Positions 1 to 7,816 of a DNA stretch of 10,990 nucleotides are shown here, in pieces. The notes below the pieces were generated by a model, which was not told where the DNA came from, did no database searches, and saw only the letters and a list, made by a program, of their open reading frames with translations. Source of the DNA: Bacteroidota bacterium (GTDB lineage: Bacteria > Bacteroidota > Bacteroidia > Bacteroidales > UBA932); assembly GCA_017860395.1 (NCBI GenBank), contig JAGDMC010000106.1:1-10990 (forward strand), given 5' to 3'. How positions within the stretch are numbered: the stretch's first letter is position 1; every line of letters starts with the position of its first letter. A program made the translations under genes and the position numbers.

Positions 1-236
1 TTAATGCCCGAACGCAAAGCAGGATTGTCTTCCAGAATAACATTTACAACAACATTATACGCTTTTGCAATTGAAAAAAGAGTTTGCTTTTTCTCCACGT
101 GGTGAACAAAAAATGAGATCCCGTCTCTGTTTACAAGTTCTGTAGATATTTTAACAGGAGGGGGAGTGTACTGTCCGTACACAGCCGGAGATAAAAGTGT
201 TAAAGCAACAAGCAGTATAATGGTTAATTGTTTCAT
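1..236 (-). CDS. Exported LysM-domain protein, N-terminal part (cut by window edge)
   Basis: This is a partial gene of 78 codons that continues past position 1. It begins with a clear signal peptide: Lys at residue 2, a hydrophobic core at residues 4-19, and a probable cleavage site near VYG-Q (19-22). There is no lipobox cysteine. Residues 42-78 form most of a LysM peptidoglycan-binding motif, with the pattern [20 protein letters not shown] followed by an N-P-x-L-x-S-G turn. The ATG overlaps the purC stop codon as ATGA, which implies co-transcription and probably translational coupling. In Bacteroidota, exported LysM proteins of this kind often continue into a periplasmic binding-protein-like fold, but that part lies outside the window, so the full function is unknown. 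A location in the periplasm or on the cell wall is inferred from the signal peptide and LysM. Confidence 0.85.
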   Translation of the reverse strand, partial: MKQLTIILLVALTLLSPAVYGQYTPPPVKISTELVNRDGISFFVHHVEKKQTLFSIAKAYNVVVNVILEDNPALRSGI

Positions 237-631
237 AATCTGGCTAGCATATTTGCTATGTTGGTTTCTATTCTTTCGTAAATATCATCGGTATATTCAG
301 CTCTGATAAACGGCTTGCCTGTTATATGCTCGAACAGTTCAATGTATCTGTCGGAAATGGAACCTACAATCTCGTCTGTCATTTCAGGTACGTTCTGACC
401 CTTTTGCCCCGAAAAATTATTTTCCATCAGCCACTCGCGAACAAACTCTTTTGAGAGCTGTCTCTGAGGAAGACCTTTTTCAAACAGGTCCGCGTAACTA
501 TCCTTATAGAAGTAACGGGAAGAATCCGGTGTATGTATTTCGTCTATAAGATAAATCACATCTCCCTTTTTGCCGAATTCGTATTTTGTGTCTACAAGAA
601 TCAGGCCTCTTTCTTCTGCTATTTCATACAA
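233..631 (-). CDS. purC: purC fragment: C-terminal half of SAICAR synthase
   Basis: This open frame of 132 codons is only readable from a TTG at 631, which overlaps the stop of the N-terminal fragment by eight bases. It is better viewed as the continuation of the same gene in another frame than as an independently started protein. It carries [24 protein letters not shown] and [11 protein letters not shown], all conserved in PurC. The only ATG at the junction (overlapping the upstream TGA) is in a third frame that stops after two codons, so a designed split protein is unlikely. Confidence 0.7.
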   Translation of the reverse strand: MYEIAEERGLILVDTKYEFGKKGDVIYLIDEIHTPDSSRYFYKDSYADLFEKGLPQRQLSKEFVREWLMENNFSGQKGQNVPEMTDEIVGSISDRYIELFEHITGKPFIRAEYTDDIYERIETNIANMLARL

Positions 632-1124
632 GTCCGCTTGAAATAATCTCTTCCCTTGAGATATCCATATCGTGCTCGCCTATTTCGGCCTTGGTAGTAG
701 GAGTAATGATAGGTTTTTCAAAAGCCTGATGCTCTTTCATCCCATCGGGAATTTTAACGCCGCAGATTTCTCTTACGCCCGATTTGTATGCTCTCCATGA
801 GCTTCCGGTGAGATATCCTCTGATAATCATCTCAACGGGGTATCCTGTACATTTGTGCCCTACTGTAACCATTGGGTCCGGTGAGGCAATTTTCCAGTTT
901 GGAACTATATCTGAGGTTCTGTCAAGAAAATTCGAAGCAATCTGATTAAGCACCTGTCCCTTATAAGGAATCCCTTTTGGGAGAACAACATCAAATGCCG
1001 AGATGCGGTCCGTGGCAATCATTACAAGGTAGTTGTCACCTATGCTGTAAACATCTCTCACTTTGCCGACATATTTGCCGGTCTGGTTTTTAAAGTTGAA
1101 TTCGGTTCTTGTTATAGCCTTCAT
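624..1124 (-). CDS. purC: purC fragment: N-terminal half of SAICAR synthase
   Basis: This open frame of 166 codons runs from ATG to the TGA at 626-624. It contains the ATP-binding lobe and part of the CAIR-binding region, and it ends in [12 protein letters not shown], where normal homologues continue through a helix into the second half. On its own it lacks the DTKYEFG and [10 protein letters not shown] motifs, so it should be inactive. Confidence 0.75.
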   Translation of the reverse strand: MKAITRTEFNFKNQTGKYVGKVRDVYSIGDNYLVMIATDRISAFDVVLPKGIPYKGQVLNQIASNFLDRTSDIVPNWKIASPDPMVTVGHKCTGYPVEMIIRGYLTGSSWRAYKSGVREICGVKIPDGMKEHQAFEKPIITPTTKAEIGEHDMDISREEIISSGLV

Positions 1125-1139
1125 GTCAAATATGTATCT

Positions 1140-2258
1140 TTAAAGCGTTTTATAAAACTCTGTCAGTTTGTTGCAAAATTTACTCCAGGAGAGTTCATTT
1201 TTCTCAATGGAGATGTTTTTCTCAAAATAGCTTACTCTGTCGTTTTCGAAATAATCCACAATAGCATCTCTGATTAATGACGCATCAGGTTGTTTTACAA
1301 CAATTCCCGTTCCGGGTCCTTCGATTGCTTCCCGTAATCCTCCAACATCTGTCGTAATCATTGGCAATCCAAAATGAAGGGAAATTGCGCTGATTCCGCT
1401 TTGTGTGGCAGAACGGTATGGGAGGACGCAAATATCGGAAGAGGAAAAAAATGCAGGAACATCACTGTCTGCAATATATCCGTTGAAAAGCTTTATCCTG
1501 TCCTTATTCGGTGAATTGTCTATCAATTGCCTGTATTTGTCGAAACTTCCGTAAGGTTCTCCGGCTACAATAAGCTGAAAGCTGTCGTCAAGGCCGGAAA
1601 AGGCCTCGATTAGAATATCCAGTCCTTTGTATTCCCTTATCAGTCCAAAGAAAAGAATATTTTTTTTACCCTTTTCAATGCCAATTTTTTCAATTGCCAG
1701 CTCCCTGTCCATCTTTTTGCCAAAATGGTTGTAAAGAGGATGGGGTGTACTTATGAATTTTGCATTGGGTTTATACGAAAGCAAATCTCTTCCGACAGCG
1801 TCGGATAAGACAATAAAGGCGTCATTAGCGCCCAGAAAGTATTTTGTAAATGGTTTGTCAAAGAAATGTTGTTCGTGCGGGATAACGTTATCGAGAACAG
1901 AAATAACCTTCGTTTTATTAAGCTGATGCCGTCCCACATATCCCAGAGATGGAGCAAAATAGGACATCCAGTAGCGCATTATGAGCAAATCCGGCTCCCA
2001 CTCACGGATTGCCCTTGCCGTCCGGATGTATGAAAATGGGTTTGCAGTGTCCAAAATTGAAGTGCTTTGAACCTTAATGGCGGTATCCTCCTTCTCTACA
2101 TACTGCGTTTTGCCGGGGAAGAGAAGGTCCGGATACTGTCTTTTGAAGTTAAAAGCTTTTACTTCATGGTTTTTGCCAAGTTCCTCAAATATGTTGGCAT
2201 TGAACTGTGCAATCCCACCTCTGTATGGGTAAAAGCTGGATAAGATTGCTATTTTCAC
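1140..2258 (-). CDS. Glycosyltransferase, GT-B fold (GT4-like)
   Basis: This 372-residue cytosolic or membrane-associated sugar transferase has a normal length for the family. The N-terminal Rossmann domain opens with MKIAILSSFYPYRGGI, including the glycine-rich loop at 14-16. The C-terminal domain has FFGLIREYKGLDILIEAF (203-220), the acceptor/donor region around 276-300 (DICVLPYRSATQSG, then HFGLP), and TDVGGLREAI (303-312). The usual first glutamate of the E-x7-E motif is not obvious, and a Q-S-G replaces the common E-G-F-G stretch. Donor and acceptor cannot be predicted. The start is GTG at 2258-2256; no upstream ATG is available in frame and the conserved N-terminal strand begins exactly there. 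It lies 8 bases after the ompH-like gene and 15 before purC, so it is probably part of that unit. A role in surface glycan or lipopolysaccharide assembly is inference only. Confidence 0.9.
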   Translation of the reverse strand: MKIAILSSFYPYRGGIAQFNANIFEELGKNHEVKAFNFKRQYPDLLFPGKTQYVEKEDTAIKVQSTSILDTANPFSYIRTARAIREWEPDLLIMRYWMSYFAPSLGYVGRHQLNKTKVISVLDNVIPHEQHFFDKPFTKYFLGANDAFIVLSDAVGRDLLSYKPNAKFISTPHPLYNHFGKKMDRELAIEKIGIEKGKKNILFFGLIREYKGLDILIEAFSGLDDSFQLIVAGEPYGSFDKYRQLIDNSPNKDRIKLFNGYIADSDVPAFFSSSDICVLPYRSATQSGISAISLHFGLPMITTDVGGLREAIEGPGTGIVVKQPDASLIRDAIVDYFENDRVSYFEKNISIEKNELSWSKFCNKLTEFYKTL

Positions 2259-2266
2259 TCGGTTCC

Positions 2267-2878
2267 TTATTTGGTTCCCTTCGATTTGGTTTTGATATAT
2301 TCGTCGTTAAGACCTGCAACTACGTCCGATGTAATGTTAAGGGTAGAGTCTGCCTGCAATACGGTGTTCATTGTAGCAGACGAGTTAATGATAACTGAAA
2401 AGTTTTTCTCTTTGTTGTATACTTTGAGATAAGTGTGGAGAGATTCCATTACCTTGTTTACAAGTACTCTTTCTTCTTCTGCCATCTCCATTTGTTTTTG
2501 CTGGCTTAAGTTCTGAAGTTCCTGCTGGCGCATGGCGAGCTGTTGTTGCTGGGTTTCTGCCTGGGCGCGTGTAACAAGCCCTTTTTGAATCTTAGCTTCC
2601 CAATCTTTATAGTCACGCTCGAATGCTCTTCCTTTCTTGCTGAGGTCATCCTGAATAACCTGCGCTTTACTTTCAAGTTCCGATTTGAGGTCGTTGAACA
2701 TATCATACTGATTCATTAAAGAGTCAATCTGGATATAAACGATACTTCCGGCCGGAGCAACTGTCCCCTGACTTTGGGAACTGCTTGAAGAACCCGGTTT
2801 TGATGTAAAATAGAGAACGTAAAGTACAACTACCGCTACGGCTAATACTGAATTCAGAATTAATGAGGCATTTTTCAT
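2267..2878 (-). CDS. OmpH/Skp-like protein with an N-terminal membrane anchor
   Basis: This 203-residue protein belongs to the OmpH/Skp chaperone family, which holds unfolded outer-membrane proteins in the periplasm. Residues 7-25 form a hydrophobic segment without a convincing cleavage site, followed by a Ser/Gly-rich linker (about 28-40), so it is probably tethered to the inner membrane with the chaperone part outside. The core begins with IVYIQIDSLMNQYDMF, the counterpart of the GYVNxQ strand of Skp. It continues as a long Gln/Glu/Lys-rich coiled coil (about 65-145) and ends with a return strand, FSVIINSSATMNTVLQ. Unlike the two paralogues beside bamA, it is encoded on the opposite strand after pdxJ, with a 28-base gap. 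It may act with the same Bam machinery, but that is inference. The family call is firm; its clients and oligomer state are unknown. Confidence 0.87.
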   Translation of the reverse strand: MKNASLILNSVLAVAVVVLYVLYFTSKPGSSSSSQSQGTVAPAGSIVYIQIDSLMNQYDMFNDLKSELESKAQVIQDDLSKKGRAFERDYKDWEAKIQKGLVTRAQAETQQQQLAMRQQELQNLSQQKQMEMAEEERVLVNKVMESLHTYLKVYNKEKNFSVIINSSATMNTVLQADSTLNITSDVVAGLNDEYIKTKSKGTK

Positions 2879-2898
2879 TTGTAATAATATTTAAAACA

Positions 2899-2906
2899 CA
2901 AATATA
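2899..2906 (-). promoter_or_regulatory. Possible -7 promoter box for the anchored ompH-like gene
   Basis: The minus strand reads TATATTTG in the gap between the pdxJ stop and the start at 2878, a perfect match to the Bacteroidota -7 consensus TAnnTTTG. I find no TTTG or TTG at the proper distance upstream, and the region is AT-rich enough for a chance match. It could give internal transcription independent of pdxJ. Confidence 0.25.
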
Positions 2907-3626
2907 TTAATATTTCTTTAATTGTCTAAGATAAGATTGTATAGTATTTTCCAGACCAAGATATATGGCGTCACATATAAGAGCATGGCCAATTGAGACC
3001 TCTGCTGTGTAAGGAATTGTGTCGCAGAAATAACTGAGATTTTCAAGACTAAGGTCGTGTCCTGCATTTATTCCCAGACCCATTTCAACAGCAGTTTCAG
3101 CAGCCTTTACATACGGCGAAATAGCCGCTTCCCTTCCAACGGAGTAACCGCTGGCATAGGCCTCTGTATAGAGCTCTACTCTGTCACATCCTGTTTCTGC
3201 AGCATATTTTATCATTTCCGGGTTGGGGTCGATAAAAATTGAAGTTCTTATTCCGTTTGACCGGAAAATTGAGCAGATATCCTTAAGAAACAGCCCGTTT
3301 TTCTTCGTGTCCCAGCCGCTGTTGGATGTAAGAACATCATGTGAATCCGGTACAAGGGTAACTTGTGCGGGAAGAACTTCAAGAACAAGGGCAACAAAGC
3401 TTTCAATTGGATTTCCTTCAATATTGAACTCCGTTTTAAGAATTCCCTTTAGTTGCCTTGCATCATTATAACGGATGTGTCTTTCATCCGGTCTCGGGTG
3501 TACGGTTATTCCCTCGGCGCCAAACCTCTCACAATCCTGTGCAGCTTTGATTACATCCGGTAAATTTCCACCCCTTGCGTTTCGAAGGGTGGCAAATTTG
3601 TTTATATTTACGCTCAATTTTGTCAT
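2907..3626 (-). CDS. pdxJ: Pyridoxine 5'-phosphate synthase
   Basis: PdxJ condenses 1-deoxy-D-xylulose 5-phosphate with 3-amino-2-oxopropyl phosphate to give pyridoxine 5'-phosphate, the last ring-forming step of the DXP-dependent vitamin B6 pathway, in the cytosol. The 239-residue length is normal. Visible family motifs in order are VNIN (6-9), ATLRNARGG (12-20), HPRPDERH (43-50, with the catalytic-site histidine and glutamate), EFNIEG (66-71), SNSGWD (101-106), RVELYTE (149-155), GINAGHDL (185-192) and SIGHAL (211-216). These support a fully intact enzyme. The ATG at 3626 gives the standard [10 protein letters not shown] start. The gene is transcribed away from nadK across a 46-base gap and leads the minus-strand cluster. 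Confidence 0.98.
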   Translation of the reverse strand: MTKLSVNINKFATLRNARGGNLPDVIKAAQDCERFGAEGITVHPRPDERHIRYNDARQLKGILKTEFNIEGNPIESFVALVLEVLPAQVTLVPDSHDVLTSNSGWDTKKNGLFLKDICSIFRSNGIRTSIFIDPNPEMIKYAAETGCDRVELYTEAYASGYSVGREAAISPYVKAAETAVEMGLGINAGHDLSLENLSYFCDTIPYTAEVSIGHALICDAIYLGLENTIQSYLRQLKKY

Positions 3627-3652
3627 AATGGATGCAAATTTATTTATTTTTG
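3619..3652 (+). promoter_or_regulatory. Predicted promoter of nadK-uppS
   Basis: TTTG (3619-3622) is followed after 22 bases by TATTTTTG (3645-3652), matching both elements of the Bacteroidota promoter (TTTG and TAnnTTTG). The expected transcription start is near 3658-3660, giving a leader of about 14 bases before the nadK ATG at 3673. The upstream element lies inside the first codons of pdxJ. Confidence 0.55.
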
Positions 3653-3667
3653 ACGACTTTTAGACAA
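3635..3667 (-). promoter_or_regulatory. Predicted promoter of pdxJ
   Basis: On the minus strand a TTG (3667-3665) is followed after 22 bases by TAAATTTG (3642-3635), matching the Bacteroidota pattern TTG-N17-23-TAnnTTTG. The implied transcription start is about 5-7 bases past the box, close to 3629, leaving almost no untranslated leader before the ATG at 3626. It interlocks with the nadK promoter on the other strand. Confidence 0.5.
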
Positions 3668-3672
3668 TTATC

Positions 3673-4554
3673 ATGAAGATAGCAATTTTTGCAAGGAGTA
3701 TAGATACAAAGTGGCACATCAGGTTGAGCTTAGTTGTGGCAGCATTGTTGGAGAGAGGGGCAGAACTTACCTTTTTTGCGCCGTTTTATAAAAAGGCAAA
3801 GCAGGAGTATCTGCTTAATTTGCCTGTTGCAGAAACATTTTCTTCACATGAAGATCTTCCAAAGGATATAGATATTTTTTTATGCCTCGGAGGAGACGGC
3901 ACTTTTCTTGAATCACTTACACTCATCAGGGACAGGAACCTTCCGGTTGCCGGAGTTAATTTTGGCCGGCTTGGTTTTTTAACCAGCGCAGACTCTGCAC
4001 CCAGCAACAGATGGATTGACATGCTTTTTAAAGGTGACTACAAAATTGAAAAGAGAACAGTTCTTAAAGTCTCTTCGGCAGACAAGTTCAGTTGTATGTA
4101 TCCTTTTGCATTAAATGAAGTTTCGGTTCAGCGGCAGGACCCTTCGATGCTCTCCGTGACACTTAAAATAAACGGCATGGAACTGCCAACCTACTGGTCG
4201 GACGGAATAGTTATTGCAACGCCAACGGGATCTACAGCATATTCAATGAGCATTGGCGGGCCCATAATGTTTCCTACTGCAAAGGCACTTATAATTGCCC
4301 CTATTGCTCCGCATAATCTCAATATCAGACCTCTTGTCGTTCCGGACGATACAGTAATTGAGTTAGTGGTAACCGCAAGAAAAACAGGAGCAATACTTTG
4401 TCTGGACAACAGGACTATAAATATCTCTTCCGGTGATAAATTTACCATATCAAAAGCAGGTTTTGACCTGAACTACATTTCGCTTCCGGCTTCAGGCTTT
4501 ATCGGAGCGTTAAAAGAGAAACTCCTCTGGGGAGAGGACAGAAGAAACAGCTAA
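3673..4554 (+). CDS. nadK: NAD kinase
   Basis: NadK phosphorylates NAD to NADP using ATP (or polyphosphate in some bacteria), in the cytosol. The 293-residue protein has the usual length. Diagnostic motifs are LCLGGDGTFLES (70-81, with the catalytic Asp75 of GGDG), NFGRLGFLT (96-104), ALNEVSV (146-152), the SDG around residue 177, and ATPTGSTAYSMSIGGPI (182-198), which binds NAD and forms the conserved active-site loop. The C-terminal half keeps PIAPHNLNIRPLV. The start ATG gives MKIAIFAR, the usual first strand. It is followed by uppS after 9 bases, so the two are probably co-transcribed from the divergent promoter region shared with pdxJ. Confidence 0.98.
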   Translation: MKIAIFARSIDTKWHIRLSLVVAALLERGAELTFFAPFYKKAKQEYLLNLPVAETFSSHEDLPKDIDIFLCLGGDGTFLESLTLIRDRNLPVAGVNFGRLGFLTSADSAPSNRWIDMLFKGDYKIEKRTVLKVSSADKFSCMYPFALNEVSVQRQDPSMLSVTLKINGMELPTYWSDGIVIATPTGSTAYSMSIGGPIMFPTAKALIIAPIAPHNLNIRPLVVPDDTVIELVVTARKTGAILCLDNRTINISSGDKFTISKAGFDLNYISLPASGFIGALKEKLLWGEDRRNS

Positions 4555-4563
4555 TTTCCAAAA

Positions 4564-5280
4564 ATGAACAATATTCCAAGACATGTGACCATCATTATGG
4601 ATGGCAACGGCAGGTGGGCTAAGAAACAAGGGCTAAAAAGAATCTTCGGTCATAAGGCCGGAGTTGAAGCAGTGCGCCAGGCAACTGAGTATGCAGCAGA
4701 AAAAGGGATAGATTATCTGAGTCTTTTCGCATTTTCCGAAGAGAACTGGAACAGACCTCAGGATGAGGTTATGGGTCTTATGGAACTTATGGTGGAGGCA
4801 ATTGCTGGCGAGACAAAAACCCTTATGAAAAATAATGTCCGGTTCCGGGTAATTGGCGACACTTCAAAACTACCGGACAGAGTTAAAGAAAAAATATCTG
4901 CAACAGAAGAACAAACAGCTCCGAATAAAGGTCTTTGCATGATTGTTTTTCTGAGCTACAGCGGAAAGTGGGACATTATTCAGGCTATGGAGAGGTACAT
5001 GAAAGATGATACATTGAAAAACTCTCCTGTAAATCAGGAAAAGTTTGAGAGTTATTTGTCAACAGCCGGCATCCCCGATCCGGACCTTTTAATAAGAACA
5101 AGCGGAGAGCAGAGGATAAGCAATTATCTCTTATGGCAGGTCGCTTATACAGAATTTTATTTCACCGACGTACTTTGGCCCGATTTTAGCAAAACTGACT
5201 TCCAGAAGGCTCTCGATGTTTTTTCATCAAGAGAGAGGAGATACGGAAAAACGGAAGAACAAGTTAATAATCTAAAATAA
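4564..5280 (+). CDS. uppS: Undecaprenyl pyrophosphate synthase (isoprenyl transferase)
   Basis: UppS extends farnesyl diphosphate with cis-isoprene units to make undecaprenyl diphosphate, the lipid carrier for peptidoglycan and surface glycans. It acts at the cytosolic side of the membrane. At 238 residues it is marginally short but complete. Motifs are IMDGNGRWA (11-19, with the catalytic Asp13), GHKAG (29-33), FSEENWNRP (57-65), DPDLLIRTSGEQRISNYLLWQ (172-192, with the Arg and Ser residues that bind the allylic and isopentenyl diphosphates), TEFYF (196-200) with the Mg-related Glu197, and LWPDF (204-208). It sits between nadK and bamA as in many Bacteroidales genomes, where it fits the envelope-synthesis theme. 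Confidence 0.98.
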   Translation: MNNIPRHVTIIMDGNGRWAKKQGLKRIFGHKAGVEAVRQATEYAAEKGIDYLSLFAFSEENWNRPQDEVMGLMELMVEAIAGETKTLMKNNVRFRVIGDTSKLPDRVKEKISATEEQTAPNKGLCMIVFLSYSGKWDIIQAMERYMKDDTLKNSPVNQEKFESYLSTAGIPDPDLLIRTSGEQRISNYLLWQVAYTEFYFTDVLWPDFSKTDFQKALDVFSSRERRYGKTEEQVNNLK

Positions 5281-5286
5281 AAGAAC

Positions 5287-5314
5287 TTTGAATTCAAATA
5301 AAAATCTATATTTG
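5287..5314 (+). promoter_or_regulatory. Predicted promoter of bamA
   Basis: TATATTTG (5307-5314) is a perfect TAnnTTTG -7 box in the 58-base gap between uppS and the chosen bamA start. A TTTG lies at 5287-5290, 16 bases upstream, one base shorter than the usual spacing range. Transcription would start near 5320, about 20 bases before the ATG at 5339. The box lies inside the longer TTG-started reading of bamA, which argues for the downstream start. Confidence 0.5.
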
Positions 5315-5338
5315 CAACTTTACAGACACCGTGTGCAG

Positions 5339-7798
5339 ATGAAGTCATTTCCAATATTTCTAATTTTAGCAATAGCTTTAGTATCGCCTTTCAGAGTACT
5401 TGCTCAGGATAATACACAAGATAAAAAAATCGTTGTAGATTATAATTTGCCAAAGACATATGTTATTGGAGGGATAGATGTTACAGGAATTAAATATCTG
5501 GGTAAAGACCAGATTCTTTCGCTTACAGGACTTAGTGTAGGCGACACAATAACAATCCCGGGAGAAGATTTATCGGCAATCCTTAAAAGGATATTTCTTC
5601 AGCGCTATTTTTCCGATGTTGGAATTTATATAGATTCTTTACAGAAGGACACAGCTTTCCTTCGTTTGAATCTTGTAGAACGTCCCAGAGTTTCAAGATG
5701 GGATTTTGAAGGCATAAAGTCCGGCGAAAAGACGGACCTCAATGAAAAGCTCAAGCTTCGCAGAGGAAGTGAGTTATCCGAGTATGCGATTAACTCCTCA
5801 TCCGAAATTATCCGGAAATACTATGTAGAAAAAGGATTTCTGCAAACAACTGTTGATGTTGTTCAGGTGCAGGACACTCTTATAAAAAATGCTGTTAAGG
5901 TTACCTTTAAAGTGGACCGGAAAAGCAAAGTCAAAGTTCAGAAGATACGTTTCATCGGAAACGATAACGTAAAATCATCCAAACTGGCATCGGCAATGAA
6001 AAAGACAAAGGATATGAGAATCCTTAACTTTTTCAGTACAAAGAAATTTAATGAAAAAGAGTATCCAAACGACAAAAAGCTGCTTTTGCAGGCGTATGGC
6101 GAGAGAGGATACCGTGATGCCAAGATTGTCAAAGATTATGAAGGCAAAAGATATTATTTCCGCAATATAACCTGGACAGGAAACTCCCTCTATTCGGCCG
6201 ACCAGCTGAATATGATTCTCAAAATCAAGAAGGGCGACATTTATGATGTCGTTTCTATGGAGAAAAGGCTTTTTGAAGCAGAAGAGGGCAACGTTTCAAA
6301 ACTATACCGTGACAATGGTTATCTGTTTTTCAATGTTTCTCCTGTTGAGGTAAAAATTGAAGGAGACTCGGTTGATGTTGAAATGAGAATGATTGAGGGG
6401 AAACCGGCAACTTTCAGCAGAATTATAATAAACGGGAACAATATTACAAATGAGAAAATTGTCAGGCGTCAGGTCATGACAAAACCGGGATACCTTTTCA
6501 GCCAGACCGATCTTGAAAGATCTCTCCGCGAACTTGCTTCAATGGGGCACTTCGATCCGGAAAAGATTATGTCTCCAACCGGATATAACATAATGCCAAA
6601 CTATAATGCAAGCACTGTAGATGTATCTTACAATGTTGAAGAAAAACCGAACAGTCAGTTTGAACTTGCAGGCGGATGGGGCGGAAATACATTTGTAGGT
6701 ACTCTCGGCTTAAGTTTTAACAACTTCTCCATTGGAAGAGTATTTAAGAAAAGCGCATGGAGGCCTGTTCCGCTTGGCGATGGCCAGCAATTCTCATTGC
6801 GCTTCCAGACAAACGGTACATATTATACTGCATTTTCGGCAAGTTTCAGCGAGCCATGGCTCACCGGTAAGAAACCTACATCGCTTAACGTATCGGCATA
6901 CTATACCCGCCAGACCAATTCAAACTATTTTTATCAGAATAGCGGACAGAGCATGGAGGTATTTGGCTTTGGAGTGGGTGTTGGTACCCGCCTCAAATGG
7001 CCGGACAACTGGTTCGTATTCTCGACTGAACTCAGCTGGCAAACATATAAGCTTACAGACTGGCAGTACTACTTCCTGTTCACAGACGGGCTTTCAAATA
7101 ACGTGAGTCTTAAGCTGAAACTGGCAAGAAACTCAACCGACCAGGCAATTTATCCGAGAAAAGGTTCCGATTTCCTTCTTGGACTTCAAATCACCCCTCC
7201 ATATTCACTCTTCCGTCCTAAAGACACCAACTACAAGAGTATGGCCGACAGCCAGAAATACAGATGGATTGAATATCATAAATGGACCTTCAAAGGCGCG
7301 CTTTACACTCCTATAACAGGTGACCTTGTTCTGATGACCAGAGCACAGTTCGGATATCTCGGATACTTCAGCAGAAGCCTTGGTTACTCTCCGTTTGAAG
7401 GGTTCATCGTGGGTGGTGACGGTATGTCCGGCTACAACACATACGGTTCGGAAATTATCGGTCTCAGGGGATATGCCAACAACTCGCTTACTCCTCGCAA
7501 GAACAATGGCTATGTTGGCAATGTATACGATAAGTTTACCGTTGAACTCCGGTACCCGATTGTTCTTCAGCCACAGTCTACAATTTACGCCCTGGTATTT
7601 TTAGAGGGAGGTAATTCATGGTCCGATATCAAAGACTTCAATCCGTTCCAGATAAAACGGTCAGTAGGTGTTGGCGTCCGCGTTCTTCTTCCTATTGTCG
7701 GGATGCTTGGTATAGACTGGGGATACGGATTTGACCCTGTACTTGACAAAGCCAAGGGAGGAAGCAATTTCCACTTTGTAATAGGACAACAATTCTAA
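5339..7798 (+). CDS. bamA: Outer-membrane protein assembly factor BamA (Omp85)
   Basis: This is the central subunit of the Bam machine, which folds beta-barrel proteins into the outer membrane. I chose the ATG at 5339 (819 residues) rather than the TTG at 5288 because it begins directly with a signal peptide (cleavage probably after Ala22) and because a promoter box lies between the two. Five POTRA domains follow, roughly 41-115, 116-195, 196-268, 269-355 and 356-440, then the barrel to the C-terminus. The lid-loop motif LRGY is at 709-712 and the last residue is Phe, as expected of an outer-membrane barrel signal. POTRA3 looks shortened: after GYRDAKIVKD (ending at 266) the sequence jumps directly to YEGKRYYFRN, whereas Bacteroides BamA as I remember it has about 16 more residues there, covering a beta strand. 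The frame is kept. Two Skp-like chaperone genes follow closely. Confidence 0.95.
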   Translation: MKSFPIFLILAIALVSPFRVLAQDNTQDKKIVVDYNLPKTYVIGGIDVTGIKYLGKDQILSLTGLSVGDTITIPGEDLSAILKRIFLQRYFSDVGIYIDSLQKDTAFLRLNLVERPRVSRWDFEGIKSGEKTDLNEKLKLRRGSELSEYAINSSSEIIRKYYVEKGFLQTTVDVVQVQDTLIKNAVKVTFKVDRKSKVKVQKIRFIGNDNVKSSKLASAMKKTKDMRILNFFSTKKFNEKEYPNDKKLLLQAYGERGYRDAKIVKDYEGKRYYFRNITWTGNSLYSADQLNMILKIKKGDIYDVVSMEKRLFEAEEGNVSKLYRDNGYLFFNVSPVEVKIEGDSVDVEMRMIEGKPATFSRIIINGNNITNEKIVRRQVMTKPGYLFSQTDLERSLRELASMGHFDPEKIMSPTGYNIMPNYNASTVDVSYNVEEKPNSQFELAGGWGGNTFVGTLGLSFNNFSIGRVFKKSAWRPVPLGDGQQFSLRFQTNGTYYTAFSASFSEPWLTGKKPTSLNVSAYYTRQTNSNYFYQNSGQSMEVFGFGVGVGTRLKWPDNWFVFSTELSWQTYKLTDWQYYFLFTDGLSNNVSLKLKLARNSTDQAIYPRKGSDFLLGLQITPPYSLFRPKDTNYKSMADSQKYRWIEYHKWTFKGALYTPITGDLVLMTRAQFGYLGYFSRSLGYSPFEGFIVGGDGMSGYNTYGSEIIGLRGYANNSLTPRKNNGYVGNVYDKFTVELRYPIVLQPQSTIYALVFLEGGNSWSDIKDFNPFQIKRSVGVGVRVLLPIVGMLGIDWGYGFDPVLDKAKGGSNFHFVIGQQF

Positions 7799-7816
7799 TC
7801 TTTAATAAGTTAAGAT

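Larger units (their letters stand above)
233..1124 (-). pseudogene. purC: SAICAR synthase, broken by a frameshifting internal deletion
   Basis: Phosphoribosylaminoimidazole-succinocarboxamide synthase joins CAIR and aspartate using ATP in purine synthesis. The locus holds both halves of the enzyme in two different frames. The N-terminal part (1124 to 624, 166 residues) has the nucleotide-binding [10 protein letters not shown] and ATDRISAFD motifs and the family signature around [10 protein letters not shown]. The C-terminal part (from about 631 to 233) resumes at [12 protein letters not shown] and carries the signature [10 protein letters not shown]. Bacteroidales homologues of about 314 residues, as I recall them, have some 20 residues between SxGL and EIAAERG. 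Here only four bases separate those points, implying a loss of about 59 bases that changes frame. The upstream frame hits TGA at once. The gene starts 15 bases after the glycosyltransferase stop and its end overlaps the LysM gene. It could be a true pseudogene, a strain variant or an assembly error. The identity is certain; the broken state as written is directly visible. Confidence 0.88.

Noticed and set aside
624..631. Designed two-subunit PurC with overlapping stop and start (TTGTATGA)
   Set aside because: The only start for the second half is TTG, the overlapping ATG is in a frame that stops after two codons, and about 20 conserved residues are missing, so a broken gene is the simpler reading.
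1125..1139. CATATTTG on the minus strand as a purC promoter box
   Set aside because: It misses the first base of TAnnTTTG, I see no upstream element, and the 15-base gap fits read-through from the glycosyltransferase gene.
2261..2276. Short direct repeat GGTTCC around the stop of the anchored ompH-like gene
   Set aside because: Six bases repeated at a 12-base distance is expected by chance and has no second feature to support an attachment or insertion site.
5288..5338. TTG-started N-terminal extension of bamA by 17 residues
   Set aside because: It places a charged stretch before a clear signal peptide and contains the best promoter -7 box in the gap; the ATG at 5339 fits much better.
6732..7106. 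Plus-strand open frame of 124 codons inside bamA
   Set aside because: It is an out-of-frame shadow of the conserved barrel region, with no recognisable domain.
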